Below are positions 9,361 through 18,291 of a DNA stretch of 64,000 nucleotides, piece after piece. This DNA comes from Deinococcus sp. QL22. Lineage in GTDB: Bacteria > Deinococcota > Deinococci > Deinococcales > Deinococcaceae. The stretch is from positions 1-64,000 of the forward strand of contig NZ_CP097152.1 in the NCBI RefSeq assembly GCF_023370075.1. Direction: 5' to 3'. How positions within the stretch are numbered: position 1 is the first letter of the stretch; each line of letters begins with the position of its first letter. A program made the position numbers and the translations under genes. Below the pieces are notes generated by a model. It worked only from the letters and a program-made list of their open reading frames with translations. It had not been told where the DNA came from and did not search any database.

Positions 9361-9525
9361 GTTGTCCCCAATGGATGCGGGTTGGCGTTGAGAGACGCGC
9401 TGGGCCGTCCCCGCAGCAACACCCTGCTGGGCGCAGCGGTGAAGCATATGAACCTCCGCCCGCATTCCCGCCTGATCGTGTTCACCGACGAGCAGAGTCA
9501 GGACGTGGTGCCCAATCCAACCAGA
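9361..9525 (+). pseudogene. Ro/TROVE-type vWA domain fragment
   Basis: The plus frame reads GLALRDALGRPRSNTLLGAA, then RPHSRLIVFTDEQSQDVVPNP. The DEQSQD motif after a beta strand, with an upstream TLLGAA helix, is typical of the vWA half of Ro60-related TROVE proteins such as Deinococcus Rsr, which bind Y RNAs. No upstream HEAT-like TROVE domain is present, and similarity ends after PNPT. This is a short internal relic with no plausible start or RBS. A different vWA protein cannot be excluded. Confidence 0.5.
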
Positions 9526-9654
9526 TGTCCGCTACTTGAAAGCAGGCGAGTAAACCAGCGGTATCGTTGTTCTCAGCGGGAAACTTTATAGTGAGGCCAT
9601 GTCCTTCCAGCGCCCTGCTTCTGGCCTGACTTCCGCAGATAACCTGTCCGGTGC

Positions 9655-11445
9655 ATGAAGCCGATTCCGACTGAGCGGGTTCTGGACGACCAGCGCAACG
9701 CCATCCTCGAGATGACCGTGCGGCATCAACCGCTGGAAGAGATTTTGCAGGCTGTCTCTGCGATGCTTGAAGGACAACTGTCTGGCTACGCCTGTTCCAT
9801 CCTTCTGGTTCAGGACGGGCGACTGTGGGTCTCGGCTGGGGCCAGTTTACCGCCTGCATTCAATGCAGCCATCGACGGACTGCCCGTGGAAGTGGGGCAG
9901 GGCAGTTGCGGCACCGCCGCCGCTACCCAGCAACTTTTCATGATCGAAGATACCCTGACCCACCCGTTCACGGCGGCTTTCCGCGACCTTGTTCTGATCC
10001 ACGGCCTGCGAACCTGCCTCTCCCTGCCTGTGCTCAACGGACAGCACCAGGTGCTGGGAACCATCGCGCTGTATGGTTGGGCACCCGGATCGTTCGCGTC
10101 AGCCACCATCGAAATTCTTGAACAAGCCCGGGCACTGGTCGCCACTGTCACCGAACACCACCACCTGACCGAGTCCCTGCGTGTCCAAGCCTTTTACGAC
10201 GTCTTGACGGGCCTTCCCAACCGGCGACTGTTCGGTGAATTGCTGCAGGCCGCGGCTGCAGCGTCTTCAGTGGCGCTGCTGCTCCTCGATGTAGACGACT
10301 TCAAGGGCGTCAACGACACTTTAGGTCACCAAGCCGGGGATCAGACGTTGTGCCTGTTGGTCAAGCGGTTGCAAGGCTGCCTTGAACCGGAGGCCATCTT
10401 CGCTCGCCTCAGCGGCGACGAATTCACGGTTGCAGTTCCCGGAATGACGGAAGAGCAGGCAGTGAACCTGGCGAGGCAATTTCACGAGGCGCTGGTCGCT
10501 GCACCGTTTGTGGTTGAGGGGATGGCGTTTGATGTCCGGCTCTCGGTGGGCATCAGTATGGTGGCCAGCGGTGAAGCTGATCTCCAGATTGCGCAACGCC
10601 GGGCCGATACAGCGATGTACCACGCCAAGCGGCGCAAACTGGGGTACAGCGTCTTCCGGTCTGAAATGCTGCAGCAGGCTACCGACCGCCTGCACCTGGC
10701 TGTTCTCCTGCGTCAAGCGCTCGAGCGGCAACAGCTGGAGGTGCACTACCAAACGCAGCATGATCTTCAGACCCACCGGATCATCGGTTTGGAAGCCCTG
10801 GTTCGCTGGATTCACCCAGATCTCGGGACGGTGCCGCCCGGACAGTTCATCCCCGTCGCTGAAGAAACCGGGCTCATCGTGGACATCGGGCACTGGGTGC
10901 TACGGACAGCGTGTCAGCAGGGGCAGACTTGGCGGGAACTAGGCCACACGGATCTGCGGATCGCGGTCAACGTGTCGAGCGTCGAGTTTGAGCGGCCGGG
11001 GTTCGTGAAGATGGTGGCGCACTGCCTTCAGGAAACGGGGTTTCCCGCGCAATGTCTGGAGCTTGAACTCACCGAGCGGGTCGTGATGCACGACCTGGAG
11101 GAATCTACTCAGCGTATAGCTCACCTGCAGGAAATGGGGATCAGTATCGCTCTGGATGATTTCGGAGCCGGGTACTCCTCGCTGAATTATGTGGCTCGCT
11201 TGCCCCTGAGCACTCTGAAAATTGACCGGGCCTTTGTGCGTGACCTGCAGGCCAAGCCCTCGACTGAGCCGATCGTCAGGGCCATTCTGGCGCTGGCGGA
11301 TACCCTGGGCTTGCGTGCTGTGGCCGAAGGCATTGAAACGGCAGAGCAACTGGTCATCCTTCAGGCCCTTGGGTGCCAGTTGGGACAGGGGTTTTTCTTT
11401 CATCGACCTGAGCCACCCCATCGCCTATGGCTTAAGCCTATCTAG
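9655..11445 (+). CDS. GAF-GGDEF-EAL cyclic-di-GMP signalling protein
   Basis: A 596-residue soluble protein. The GAF domain is at about 15-170. GGDEF is at about 180-335, with the signature site reading RLSGDEF, so the first Gly is Ser; no RxxD inhibitory site precedes it. The EAL domain at about 350-590 has an intact LEALVRW motif, DDFGAGYSSLNYV loop 6, LKIDRAFVRDL and AVAEGIETAEQ. The EAL domain therefore looks catalytic (c-di-GMP hydrolysis) while the GGDEF domain may be weak or regulatory through GTP. The GAF domain would sense a small ligand. The start ATG has only a poor Shine-Dalgarno. Downstream lies an IS6-like deletion derivative. Confidence 0.9.
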   Translation: MKPIPTERVLDDQRNAILEMTVRHQPLEEILQAVSAMLEGQLSGYACSILLVQDGRLWVSAGASLPPAFNAAIDGLPVEVGQGSCGTAAATQQLFMIEDTLTHPFTAAFRDLVLIHGLRTCLSLPVLNGQHQVLGTIALYGWAPGSFASATIEILEQARALVATVTEHHHLTESLRVQAFYDVLTGLPNRRLFGELLQAAAAASSVALLLLDVDDFKGVNDTLGHQAGDQTLCLLVKRLQGCLEPEAIFARLSGDEFTVAVPGMTEEQAVNLARQFHEALVAAPFVVEGMAFDVRLSVGISMVASGEADLQIAQRRADTAMYHAKRRKLGYSVFRSEMLQQATDRLHLAVLLRQALERQQLEVHYQTQHDLQTHRIIGLEALVRWIHPDLGTVPPGQFIPVAEETGLIVDIGHWVLRTACQQGQTWRELGHTDLRIAVNVSSVEFERPGFVKMVAHCLQETGFPAQCLELELTERVVMHDLEESTQRIAHLQEMGISIALDDFGAGYSSLNYVARLPLSTLKIDRAFVRDLQAKPSTEPIVRAILALADTLGLRAVAEGIETAEQLVILQALGCQLGQGFFFHRPEPPHRLWLKPI

Positions 11446-11543
11446 AAGCTGTCCGTCAAGCGAACGTTGTTTGGTTGTTGGCGTCTGATGGCAGCAGTAT
11501 CAGTGGGTGACCCGCCGTGCTTACCCAAGTGATATCGGTGAAG

Positions 11544-12015
11544 GGTTGTGTTGCCTTAACTTGCCGCGCAGCAGGTGGAGGGCAGGGGTGGCCTGATTCT
11601 CAGGCCACCCCTACCGCAACCATTCCCCATGTCTGGAATGCTTGCTTCTGATTGTTTCTTCTGGTGGGGGCGGAAACGCTGGCTCGGGAGTGAAGGTGAA
11701 GATTCTCAATTTGGGCGTGCAGACTCAGACATTTCTGCGCGCGTTTTCGCCGCCCCAATCCTTGCTGACTTCGCTCGTGTCGCAGTTCCTCTGCAAAGAG
11801 GGATCCGAACTTGATGCACCGCTCGCGGAGGGTCTCATGACTGACCAGGGTGCCACGGTAGTGGATCAGTTCTTGAACGTCCTGATCACTGAGCGGAAAG
11901 CGGTGGAGAGAGCCAAACCGCGTACCCGATGATGGCCAGCGGGAACCGATGACGATACGGTTTGGGTCAGTCCTGGAGAGTCAGCCTACCCGAACCCAGT
12001 GAAGGCAACACAACC
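11544..12015 (-). mobile_element. IS6-like deletion derivative copy D (MITE-like)
   Basis: 472 bp with both terminal repeats: GGTTGTGTTGCC at 11544-11555 and GGCAACACAACC at 12004-12015. It keeps the terminal hairpin (11584-11612), the C-terminal end of the transposase and its N-terminus, but lacks the DDE core. Being about 340 bp shorter than copies B and E with intact ends, it could only move with transposase from elsewhere. Its right end lies inside a ZIP-transporter gene. Confidence 0.8.
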
Positions 12016-12134
12016 GCCCCAAGGGCCATAATCAGCGCGACAATGTTCTTCTTAACCGGCACGAAGAAGCTTAACAGGGCACCGGCCACCAGAGAACTTC
12101 CACCCGCTAAGCCCCATAACACCGCGGTGAGCAT
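12016..12134 (-). pseudogene. ZIP-family metal transporter, N-terminal stub
   Basis: From ATG at 12134 the minus strand reads MLTAVLWGLAGGSSLVAGA, then FFVPVKKNIVALIMALGAV. This is the first membrane segment, the lysine turn and the beginning of the second segment of ZIP-type (ZupT/GufA-like) divalent-metal transporters. The reading then enters the terminal repeat of IS6-like copy D. The remaining six or so helices, including the metal-binding histidine motifs, are not found on the other side of the element, so a deletion accompanied or followed the insertion. Identification rests on about 38 residues. Confidence 0.55.
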
Positions 12135-12203
12135 GATGAGATGCTGGCTTTTTCCTGCTCTGGAAGTTGTAGCTTCTTAGAAATGACTGCAGTTCAATAA
12201 CGC

Positions 12204-12357
12204 ATGAACGGCCTGACGTGTCCAGCGTGCGAGGGCGTCTCCATCGTCAACAAGGGTCATGCCCATACTGGGACACAGCGGAATCTGTGCCGAGTTTGTC
12301 AGCATCAGTTCACCCTGAATGACACCTGAACACCCGTTGTTTCCGAAATCGTGACCT
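12204..12357 (+). mobile_element. IS1-family transposase N-terminal fragment
   Basis: Reads MNGLTCPACEGVSIV, then CRVCQHQFTLNDT, closely related to the InsA-like start at 7039. A stop codon (12327-12329) lies where the relative continues with TPVAPETVTL, and the same frame then shows TPVVSEIVTF before the homology ends. Immediately after it, AAGGCGACACAACC at 12360-12373 resembles an IS6-like terminal repeat. Relic only. Confidence 0.6.
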
Positions 12358-12573
12358 TTTAAGGCGACACAACCGCTGCGACTGCACCAGCTTCAACAGA
12401 CAGCCCACAACCGCCATCAGATTAAGGAGCTCGCTACAGACAGAGCCGGGGTGATCTCATAGACTTCGCAAACCATTTTCATCTGCGTTGGTTCGTACTT
12501 CGGCTTCCAGCCGACGTCTGGCCCATTGCATCTATCTCCCACACCCTTCTTGAAGGGCGTGGTTGGAGGCCTT

Positions 12574-13950
12574 ATGAAGCGTACCCTGCCCCTGCTGCTG
12601 ACCCTCACTGCCCTGCTCGCTGCCTGCGGACAATCTCCCAATGCTGCCTTGCCGACGGCCGCCGCACCAGAAGCGGCTTCAGAAGCCGCGCTCGTCAGCC
12701 CTGCCGGCCAATTTGAAGAGGGTGAAGTGATTGTGCAGCTGGGCGCCGGTCTGAGCGCGCAGAGCTTGACCGCCCTGAGCACACTGGGGGTGCAGTCCCT
12801 CGAAACGCTGGCTGTGGTGGGCGGCGCTTCACTGCTGCGCGTGCAGATCACCGACGGCCAGAGTGTGCTGGCAAAAGTTCAAGCCCTGAACGCCAGCCCC
12901 TTGGTGCGCTTTGCCGAGCCGAACTGGATTTACCAGCATCAGGCGACCGCCAGCGACAATTATTTCACCGACGGCACCCTCTGGGGCATGGCCGGCGACG
13001 CCAGCACCCCCGCCAACGCGTTTGGCAGTCAGGCAGCCGAAGCCTGGACGAAGGGCAGCGTGGGCAATGACAGCGTGTACATTGGCATCATCGACGAGGG
13101 GTACCAGTTCGACCACCCAGACCTGACGGGGAACGCCTGGCTCAACCCCTTTGACCCGGCCGACGGCCGGGACAACGACGGCAATGGCTACATTGACGAC
13201 ACGCGCGGCTGGGACTTTGCCAATAGCGACAACACGGTCTACGATGGGGGCACGCGCGGCAGCCTCGACAGCCACGGCACCCACGTCGCCGGCACCATTG
13301 GCGGCACGGCCAACAATGGTGGCGTGGTGGGGGTCAATCACAATGTCACCATGATCAGCGGCAAGTTTTTGGGGCGCCGGGGCGGCAACACGGCTGATGC
13401 GATTAAGGCCGTGGACTACTTCACCGACCTGAAAAAGCGTCACGGACTCAATATCGTGGCGACCAACAACTCCTGGGGCGGTGGCGGCTACTCGCAGGCC
13501 ATGTACGAAGCCATCGTGCGCGGCGCCAACGCGAACATTCTGTTCATCGCGGCGGCCGGCAACAGCGGCACCAACAACGACACCACGGCCAGCTACCCCA
13601 GCAACTATGACACCAGATCTGGCGCTGGCTTCGACGCTGTCATTGCCGTGGCCGCCATTGACAAGACCGGTGCCCTGGCGAGCTTCAGCCAGTACGGTAA
13701 GACTTCTGTCGACATTGGCGCGCCCGGCGTGGCGATCATGAGTAGCGTGCCGTACAACAAGTACAGCAGCTACAACGGCACCAGCATGGCAACTCCACAT
13801 GTGGCTGGTGCGGCCGCTCTCTACGCCAGCACCCATCCTGGCGCTCCTGCTGCCAGCATCCGTGACGCGATCCTGAACAGCGCCGTGGCGACCAGCAGCC
13901 TGACTGGCAAGACCGTCACAGGTGGCCGCTTAAACGTCAGCGGCTTCTAA
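12574..13950 (+). CDS. Subtilisin-like serine protease, lipoprotein (S8 family)
   Basis: A 458-residue protein starting at 12574 behind a GGAGG at 12564-12568. The signal peptide ends LTALLAAC (lipobox). An inhibitor-like prodomain (about 45-125, FEEGEVIVQLGAG and RFAEPNW) precedes the peptidase S8 domain. The catalytic triad is visible: Asp174 in IIDEGYQFDHPD, His234 in DSHGTHVAGTIGG and Ser404 in NGTSMATPHVAG. Asn in the ATNNSWGGGG and AAAGNSG region supplies the oxyanion hole. The protein is expected to be anchored at the cell surface or released, degrading extracellular protein. An in-frame start at 12526 lacks a signal peptide context. A terminator hairpin follows at 13964. Confidence 0.92.
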   Translation: MKRTLPLLLTLTALLAACGQSPNAALPTAAAPEAASEAALVSPAGQFEEGEVIVQLGAGLSAQSLTALSTLGVQSLETLAVVGGASLLRVQITDGQSVLAKVQALNASPLVRFAEPNWIYQHQATASDNYFTDGTLWGMAGDASTPANAFGSQAAEAWTKGSVGNDSVYIGIIDEGYQFDHPDLTGNAWLNPFDPADGRDNDGNGYIDDTRGWDFANSDNTVYDGGTRGSLDSHGTHVAGTIGGTANNGGVVGVNHNVTMISGKFLGRRGGNTADAIKAVDYFTDLKKRHGLNIVATNNSWGGGGYSQAMYEAIVRGANANILFIAAAGNSGTNNDTTASYPSNYDTRSGAGFDAVIAVAAIDKTGALASFSQYGKTSVDIGAPGVAIMSSVPYNKYSSYNGTSMATPHVAGAAALYASTHPGAPAASIRDAILNSAVATSSLTGKTVTGGRLNVSGF

Positions 13951-13963
13951 GGCAGTCCTGACC

Positions 13964-13994
13964 AGCGCGCGGCCCCAGAAGAAGGCCGCGCGCT
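13964..13994 (+). terminator. Intrinsic terminator after the S8 protease gene
   Basis: AGCGCGCGGCC (13964-13974) pairs with GGCCGCGCGCT (13984-13994) around a 9-base loop, 14 bp after the stop codon. There is a short T-containing tail but no long T-run. Confidence 0.7.
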
Positions 13995-14017
13995 ATCATG
14001 TTCACCCCAGAATTGGA

Positions 14018-14975
14018 GTGCTGCGCCGCTCAGTGCCTCTCTCAACACTGCGCTCGACTTCGGCCATTGATAGGGGAGCAGCAAGCTGTTCCCCTATCAC
14101 ACTTGAGCATGACACTGCTTCCGACGTGGTTCACGGGGTTCTGCAAGGCTCCACTCCACTGTTCCCGGCACGCCTCTGGCCGCAGGTGCAACTCCTGGTC
14201 GTCGGGGCACTGTTGTCTCCTGGGAAACGGACGGTGACGGCGGCGTTGCGGGTGCTTGGCCTGGCAGACGATCCAAGATTCGGGACATTTCACCGCCTCT
14301 TGAGTCGGGCGCACTGGTCGAGTCTTCACGCCAGTCGGGTGCTGTTCGGTCTGCTCCTCACCGCCTTTGTCTCCTCAGAACCGCTGGTTCTCGGCCTGGA
14401 CAACACCACCCTCCGACGTATCGGCGCGAAGATCAGTGCCACAGGCATCTCCCGTGGTCCGGCCAGATCCAGTCGCGGTCAGTTCGTCAAGGCCAGCGGT
14501 CTCCGCCGGCTGGGCCTGATGCTGCTCATGCCCAGCCCTTGGGCCAACCCCACTTGGGCACGGCCATTCCTGATGGCACTCGTGCCGTCACAGCGGGACA
14601 ACGAAGAACGCGGTCACCGGCACCAGTCGCTGACCGACTGGGCCCGGCACATGCTCCGCGTCGTGCAGCGCTGGAGTCTAGGACGGCAACTGATCGTGGT
14701 GGCAGACATCGCCTCCGCGGTCATCCAGTGGCTCTCCGATCTCCAGCAGGGCCGTCCAATGACCGTCACCGCTAGGGCTTTGCCTGGATGCGGCGCTCTA
14801 CACCCCAGCACCCGATTGAGCGGCTCGCCAGATGGGCTGACCCCGGCTCAAAGGCGACCGCCTTTCACCCCTGGCGTCCCTGGTTCATGATCCAAAGACG
14901 CGCTGGTACGGGGAGACCCACCGGGAGGTGGACATCGTTTCTCAACAAGTGTTTCCAGTCAAGAAAATGCGTCGT
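14018..14975 (+). pseudogene. DDE transposase relic, IS701-like
   Basis: The plus strand encodes a transposase N-terminal half: GKRTVTAALRVLGLADDPRF, FHRLLSRAHWSS, LVLGLDNTTLRR (probable catalytic Asp) and LIVVADIASAV. Near 14775 the frame shifts, and a further DPKTRWYGETHREVDIVSQ segment follows in a different frame. The C-terminus is missing here; a C-terminal fragment of a similar transposase lies at 15392-15616. IS701 is the best guess from the RTVxAALRVLGL pattern; a related IS4-group family is possible. Not functional. Confidence 0.6.
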
Positions 14976-15391
14976 GTAGAACGTTCATTTCAGGATCAGT
15001 ACGGAAAAAAGCACGGTCAGCACAGCAGACATTATATTGACTGTGCTAGACACGGGTCGCAGTCAGGGTGACAGAGAGCAGCGGAAACCTGAAGGGGAGC
15101 GTAGCGCATCAATAGCGTGGTAATAACGGACTGGTCGTGTTCAAACGCGCTGGCAGCGCGTTTTTCAAGATCATCCACTTTTGACGTACTGACTGCAGTT
15201 TTCTTGCGCTGACCCTGCTCTTTCGTCCGCCCAGACGTCTTGCCCAATCTTGTAGAAACTCTTGTTCTTAGACGGCTGTCTGGGATCACACTGGCCTCCC
15301 ACCCCTTTCATTAGGTGTGGAAGCACAGCGGCAGTGGATCGATCTGGCCATGGCCAGAACAACCTCAGCGTTGCTGAGGTTGTTCTCACTC
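14976..15391. other. Intergenic, no supported gene; one strong hairpin
   Basis: No reading frame here has recognisable protein character. The only clear structure is a perfect inverted repeat, AGAACAACCTCAGC (15356-15369) and GCTGAGGTTGTTCT (15373-15386), a probable bidirectional terminator. It separates two transposase fragments and may mark the join left when the intervening part was lost. Confidence 0.5.
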
Positions 15392-15616
15392 GTCACCCGG
15401 ATGGCCCACGAACGCTGGAAGAGCCAGGACGTCTGGGTTCGTCGGGCCGCCTGATACGATCAGCCCCTGCCGACCTTCGTTGAGGCGCTCGCCAAAGTTC
15501 GGCGAGCCTTGTGGAAGGTGCCGACGTTTCGCACATCTGCGCCAGGACGCGAAATGATTCAAGTCCCACTTGAGTTCATCGAGCGCCTCACCGACGCGCT
15601 CTGCTCTGCCGCCTGA
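15392..15616 (+). pseudogene. Transposase C-terminal fragment
   Basis: The plus strand reads, across one stop, HERWKSQDVWVRRAA, then FVEALAKVRRALWKVPTF and REMIQVPLEFIERLTDALCS followed by a stop. This matches the C-terminal helix region of IS4/IS701-type transposases. It is probably the missing end of the relic at 14018-14975 or of a sibling copy. Too short to encode a working protein. Confidence 0.55.
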
Positions 15617-15668
15617 CCTCTGCTATCGCCAAAGTCGAGCTCAGTTGTCAGAACAGTCGGCGGCCCTG

Positions 15669-16496
15669 TCAGGATGTCGTGTCCAGAATCAGCCGCAATG
15701 TCTGTGCGGGCATGTCCCAGTGCGGGAAGTGGCCGCTGTGGTCGAACCAATGCAGCCGGGCGTCAGGAAATAACTGCTGAGCCCTTGATGCCTGTACCGG
15801 CAGACACACCCGGTCCCACCGGCCCCAGCCGATCACCAGAGGGTGCGCCAACCGGCCCCGGGGGATCCCTTGCTGCACCTCGCCAAACGCCAGGTTGCGC
15901 AGCAGTTCGTCGGTGGAAGGTGAGGCGGCGAAGCTCCTCATTTCGGTCAGGGTGAGTTCCGGCGCCAAGGCCCAGGGATGCGAGGAGAACTGGGCGAACA
16001 GGGCGCTGCGGCCGACGGGAGAAGCCGTCAGGGCGGGCATGACAGGTTGAAGCGCACGGATCAGCCGGATGGACGCGGCCACCGTGCTGTAGAAAAAGCC
16101 CCGTTCCCAACCCCGCCAGAACCCGCCTGGATCAAGTGACACCACCGCTCCCAGGACGCCCCCGCGCCGCGCGAGTTCCAGCACCAACCGGGCGCCCATT
16201 GAGGTGCCCACTGCGTCGATGCCCAGGAGGTTCGCCCGCGTCAGAAAATCGGTCAGCGCGTCGGCGAGCGTGGCGATGCTCACTTCACCGGGCAGCGGGG
16301 GCGTGTGGCCGAAGCCGGGCAGATCGACGGCGATGACTTCACGCTGCGCCTCCAGCCCGGCCAGAATCGGCGCCCAGGTCTGCCAAGAACTGCCCAGCCC
16401 ATGGATCAACAGCAGCGGCTTGCCCTGGCCGCGCCGGATGTGGTGGAGCGAAGAACCGGAGCGGCCCGGAGAGGCGGCGGATGTGGGTGAAGTCAC
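15669..16496 (-). CDS. Alpha/beta-fold hydrolase
   Basis: A 275-residue protein with the full alpha/beta-hydrolase signature: oxyanion loop HGLGSSWQTW at 32-41, nucleophile elbow GTSMG with Ser99, acid Asp228 in GRWDRV, and base His256 in HSGHFPHWD. A helical cap lies at about 125-200. No signal peptide or membrane helix, so it is cytoplasmic. Substrate specificity cannot be read from the sequence; small-molecule ester or C-C bond hydrolases share this layout. The gene stands alone between transposase debris and a small hypothetical gene. Confidence 0.88.
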   Translation of the reverse strand: MTSPTSAASPGRSGSSLHHIRRGQGKPLLLIHGLGSSWQTWAPILAGLEAQREVIAVDLPGFGHTPPLPGEVSIATLADALTDFLTRANLLGIDAVGTSMGARLVLELARRGGVLGAVVSLDPGGFWRGWERGFFYSTVAASIRLIRALQPVMPALTASPVGRSALFAQFSSHPWALAPELTLTEMRSFAASPSTDELLRNLAFGEVQQGIPRGRLAHPLVIGWGRWDRVCLPVQASRAQQLFPDARLHWFDHSGHFPHWDMPAQTLRLILDTTS

Positions 16497-16536
16497 CCCC
16501 TTACTTTCGGGGCGTGCCGTGTGGCTGCACGCCCGA

Positions 16537-16788
16537 TCACGTAAAGACCACTTGAGCCTCCCGCCCTTGTTCGGCCTCTCGCTGGTAGAACTGCTCCAGC
16601 TCTCGTTCCAGCGCCGCAGAACGCTCCAGCAATTCTTTGGCCTTCTGCAGGACGTCGTCTTCGGCCATACGCCAGCCTAGCCAATCGCTGACCGTCAGGA
16701 CTGTCGAGTGATCGGGTTTATACCTGAAGCTCTTCTTCACATCCTGCACTTGGGCCAGAGCCGCACTAATCGCCGTTGATAACAGCAA
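16537..16788 (-). CDS. Hypothetical small coiled-coil protein
   Basis: Up to 83 residues. The C-terminal half is a charged helix (KAKELLERSAALERELEQFY), likely coiled coil. The N-terminus begins with a TTG at 16788 and may have been cut off by the adjacent IS6-type relic. An internal ATG in WRMAEDD gives about 43 residues. Not recognised, and no neighbour indicates a function. Possibly the 3' end of a longer gene. Confidence 0.35.
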   Translation of the reverse strand: MLLSTAISAALAQVQDVKKSFRYKPDHSTVLTVSDWLGWRMAEDDVLQKAKELLERSAALERELEQFYQREAEQGREAQVVFT

Positions 16789-16989
16789 TTTCAGAACCTG
16801 TCCACGGGAGGCGATACTGCAGAGATGGACTCAGCACCTGCCTGACGCAGCAAATTGGCCTTGGTGAGCTGACCCCTCTGCACCTCACCTGAGAAAGCAG
16901 ATGGGCTTGCAATCGCGGCCAGAGATCTTGGAAGGGAACGCCACCAGGCCAGAGACCACCGAAACCATTTCGCTATCAAACAACATTTC

Positions 16990-17297
16990 GAATCCCCGCC
17001 ACAGCCAAAGTTTTTTGCCACCCATCTCGATCCACACCTCATCCAAGAACCACCAGGGTTCCCGGTGTCGCAGTTCTTCGGTGAGGAGGGGGGCGAACTT
17101 GATGTTCCACTGGCGGAGCGTCTCGTGATTGAGAGCAATGCCGCGCGCTCGGAGGAGTTCTTGGACATCACGCTGACTGAGGGAGAAGCGGTGGTACAGC
17201 CAGAGCGCGTCCCGGATGATGCTCAGCGGAAACCGGTGGCGGTAAGTCTTACGGTCAGTCACGGACGATTAGCCTACCGCGCTTAAATTGTCAGAAC
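16990..17297 (-). mobile_element. IS6-family relic of a second subtype (copy F)
   Basis: The minus strand from 17262 reads KTYRHRFPLSIIRDALWLYH, FSLSQRDVQELLRARGIALN and PWWFLDEVWIEMGGKKLWLW, an IS6-family N-terminus with an intact first Asp in FLDEV. Similarity stops at about 16990 in the middle of the catalytic domain. The terminal repeat near 17285-17297 (GGTTCTGACAATT on minus) differs from copies A-E, so this is a separate IS6 subtype. Confidence 0.7.
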
Positions 17298-17406
17298 CCT
17301 TTCAGGTTACAGACAGAGGAGCGTCAGCTTCTTTTGGCAGACTACACGCCTCAAACATCTCTCACTCCCGCCGATGGGCGATGACTTCATTCTTGGAGGT
17401 TCAAAC

Positions 17407-17925
17407 ATGAATAAACGTACTGCTCTGCTCATGATGGCCGCGCTCTCCCTGACGCCTGTGATCGCTCAGGTGGTTCCTGCTCCCACGACCGTGACCTTGC
17501 CTCATCAGATACCGAACCAGATTCGGGACGCCTGGGGCACGTTTCTCGCCGCAGGTGGGTCTGCCAGCCTGCTTGACGCACTGGGCGCCGTAATTGGCAC
17601 CGTAAATCCTGACGGCACACTGACGCTGAGTGCTGGCAAGACCCTAAGTGACGTTAAGGCCGTTCGCCTGCAGCCGAAGACAGGCGAGGCGACCACAGTC
17701 AACGTAGCTCGTGACTTGAGTCGTCCCGGCGCCATTAAGATCGAATGGATGGGCCCGAACGGTCAGGTTCAGTCTTTGCCCTTACCTGCGGTAGTCAACC
17801 GTGCGACCCGCACTGCGGCTGTTACACCTCCGACCGCCCCACCTCATCACGAGGATAAGGGCGAGAAAAGCGAAAAGACCGACAAGTCGGACAGCAACCC
17901 GGGCAAGGGAAAAGGCAAGTCCTGA
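17407..17925 (+). CDS. Hypothetical secreted protein with Lys/Ser-rich tail
   Basis: 172 residues from ATG 17407, preceded by GGAGG at 17396-17400. A signal peptide (MNKRTALLMMAALSLTPVIA) is followed by a compact domain (about 20-135) with PDGTLTLSAGKTLSDVKAVR. The tail is Pro-, Lys- and Ser-rich and low in complexity, from APPHHEDKGEKSEKTDK to the end. No catalytic motif seen. It is probably exported, with a charged C-terminal tail that may contact the envelope. Hairpins downstream at 17942 and 18052 probably end the transcript. Confidence 0.7.
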   Translation: MNKRTALLMMAALSLTPVIAQVVPAPTTVTLPHQIPNQIRDAWGTFLAAGGSASLLDALGAVIGTVNPDGTLTLSAGKTLSDVKAVRLQPKTGEATTVNVARDLSRPGAIKIEWMGPNGQVQSLPLPAVVNRATRTAAVTPPTAPPHHEDKGEKSEKTDKSDSNPGKGKGKS

Positions 17926-17941
17926 ACGACTCTTTACTGAA

Positions 17942-18109
17942 CAGCTGACCAAGATTATTGGTCAGCTGAGTACAGACCCTGCGCATGGGAAGAGGCGGAT
18001 CACTCTTGTGCGTGCGATGGGTGTGAAGTAAGAAATGAGCACGTACCGCTACCCCACCTTCTTCAAGGGTGGGGCGTTCCCCTGTCGCCCCGCTCAGTGA
18101 GCGGGGCGC
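17942..18109 (+). terminator. Three consecutive hairpins between convergent genes
   Basis: CAGCTGACCAA/TTGGTCAGCTG at 17942-17968, CCCCACC/GGTGGGG at 18052-18074 and CGCCCCGCTC/GAGCGGGGCG near 18085-18109. They lie between a plus-strand gene and a convergent minus-strand gene, so they probably stop transcription from both sides. None has a long T-run. Confidence 0.5.
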
Positions 18110-18291
18110 ATCCCATGCGACCATTAAGACAAGGTAAAGAATGACCGCCAGAAACAGTGTGTTGAGTGGGCTTTATATCCCCAGGGACACGTTGTTCCTC
18201 GCAGCTTGGATCGGTTGACCTCAGCGATGAACCCTGCCTCTAATTCCTCGGCTAAGCTCAGTCAGCGGAGGATCAAGTGTTCACGAGTGCC

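Noticed and set aside
12829..13836. Long minus-strand frame opposite the S8 protease
   Set aside because: It is Val/Gly/Ala-rich without any domain and mirrors a well-supported subtilase frame; it is a GC-driven shadow.
15277..15320. Riboswitch or small RNA near the transposase relics
   Set aside because: Only a weak imperfect stem is visible, with no conserved aptamer elements or downstream gene to regulate.
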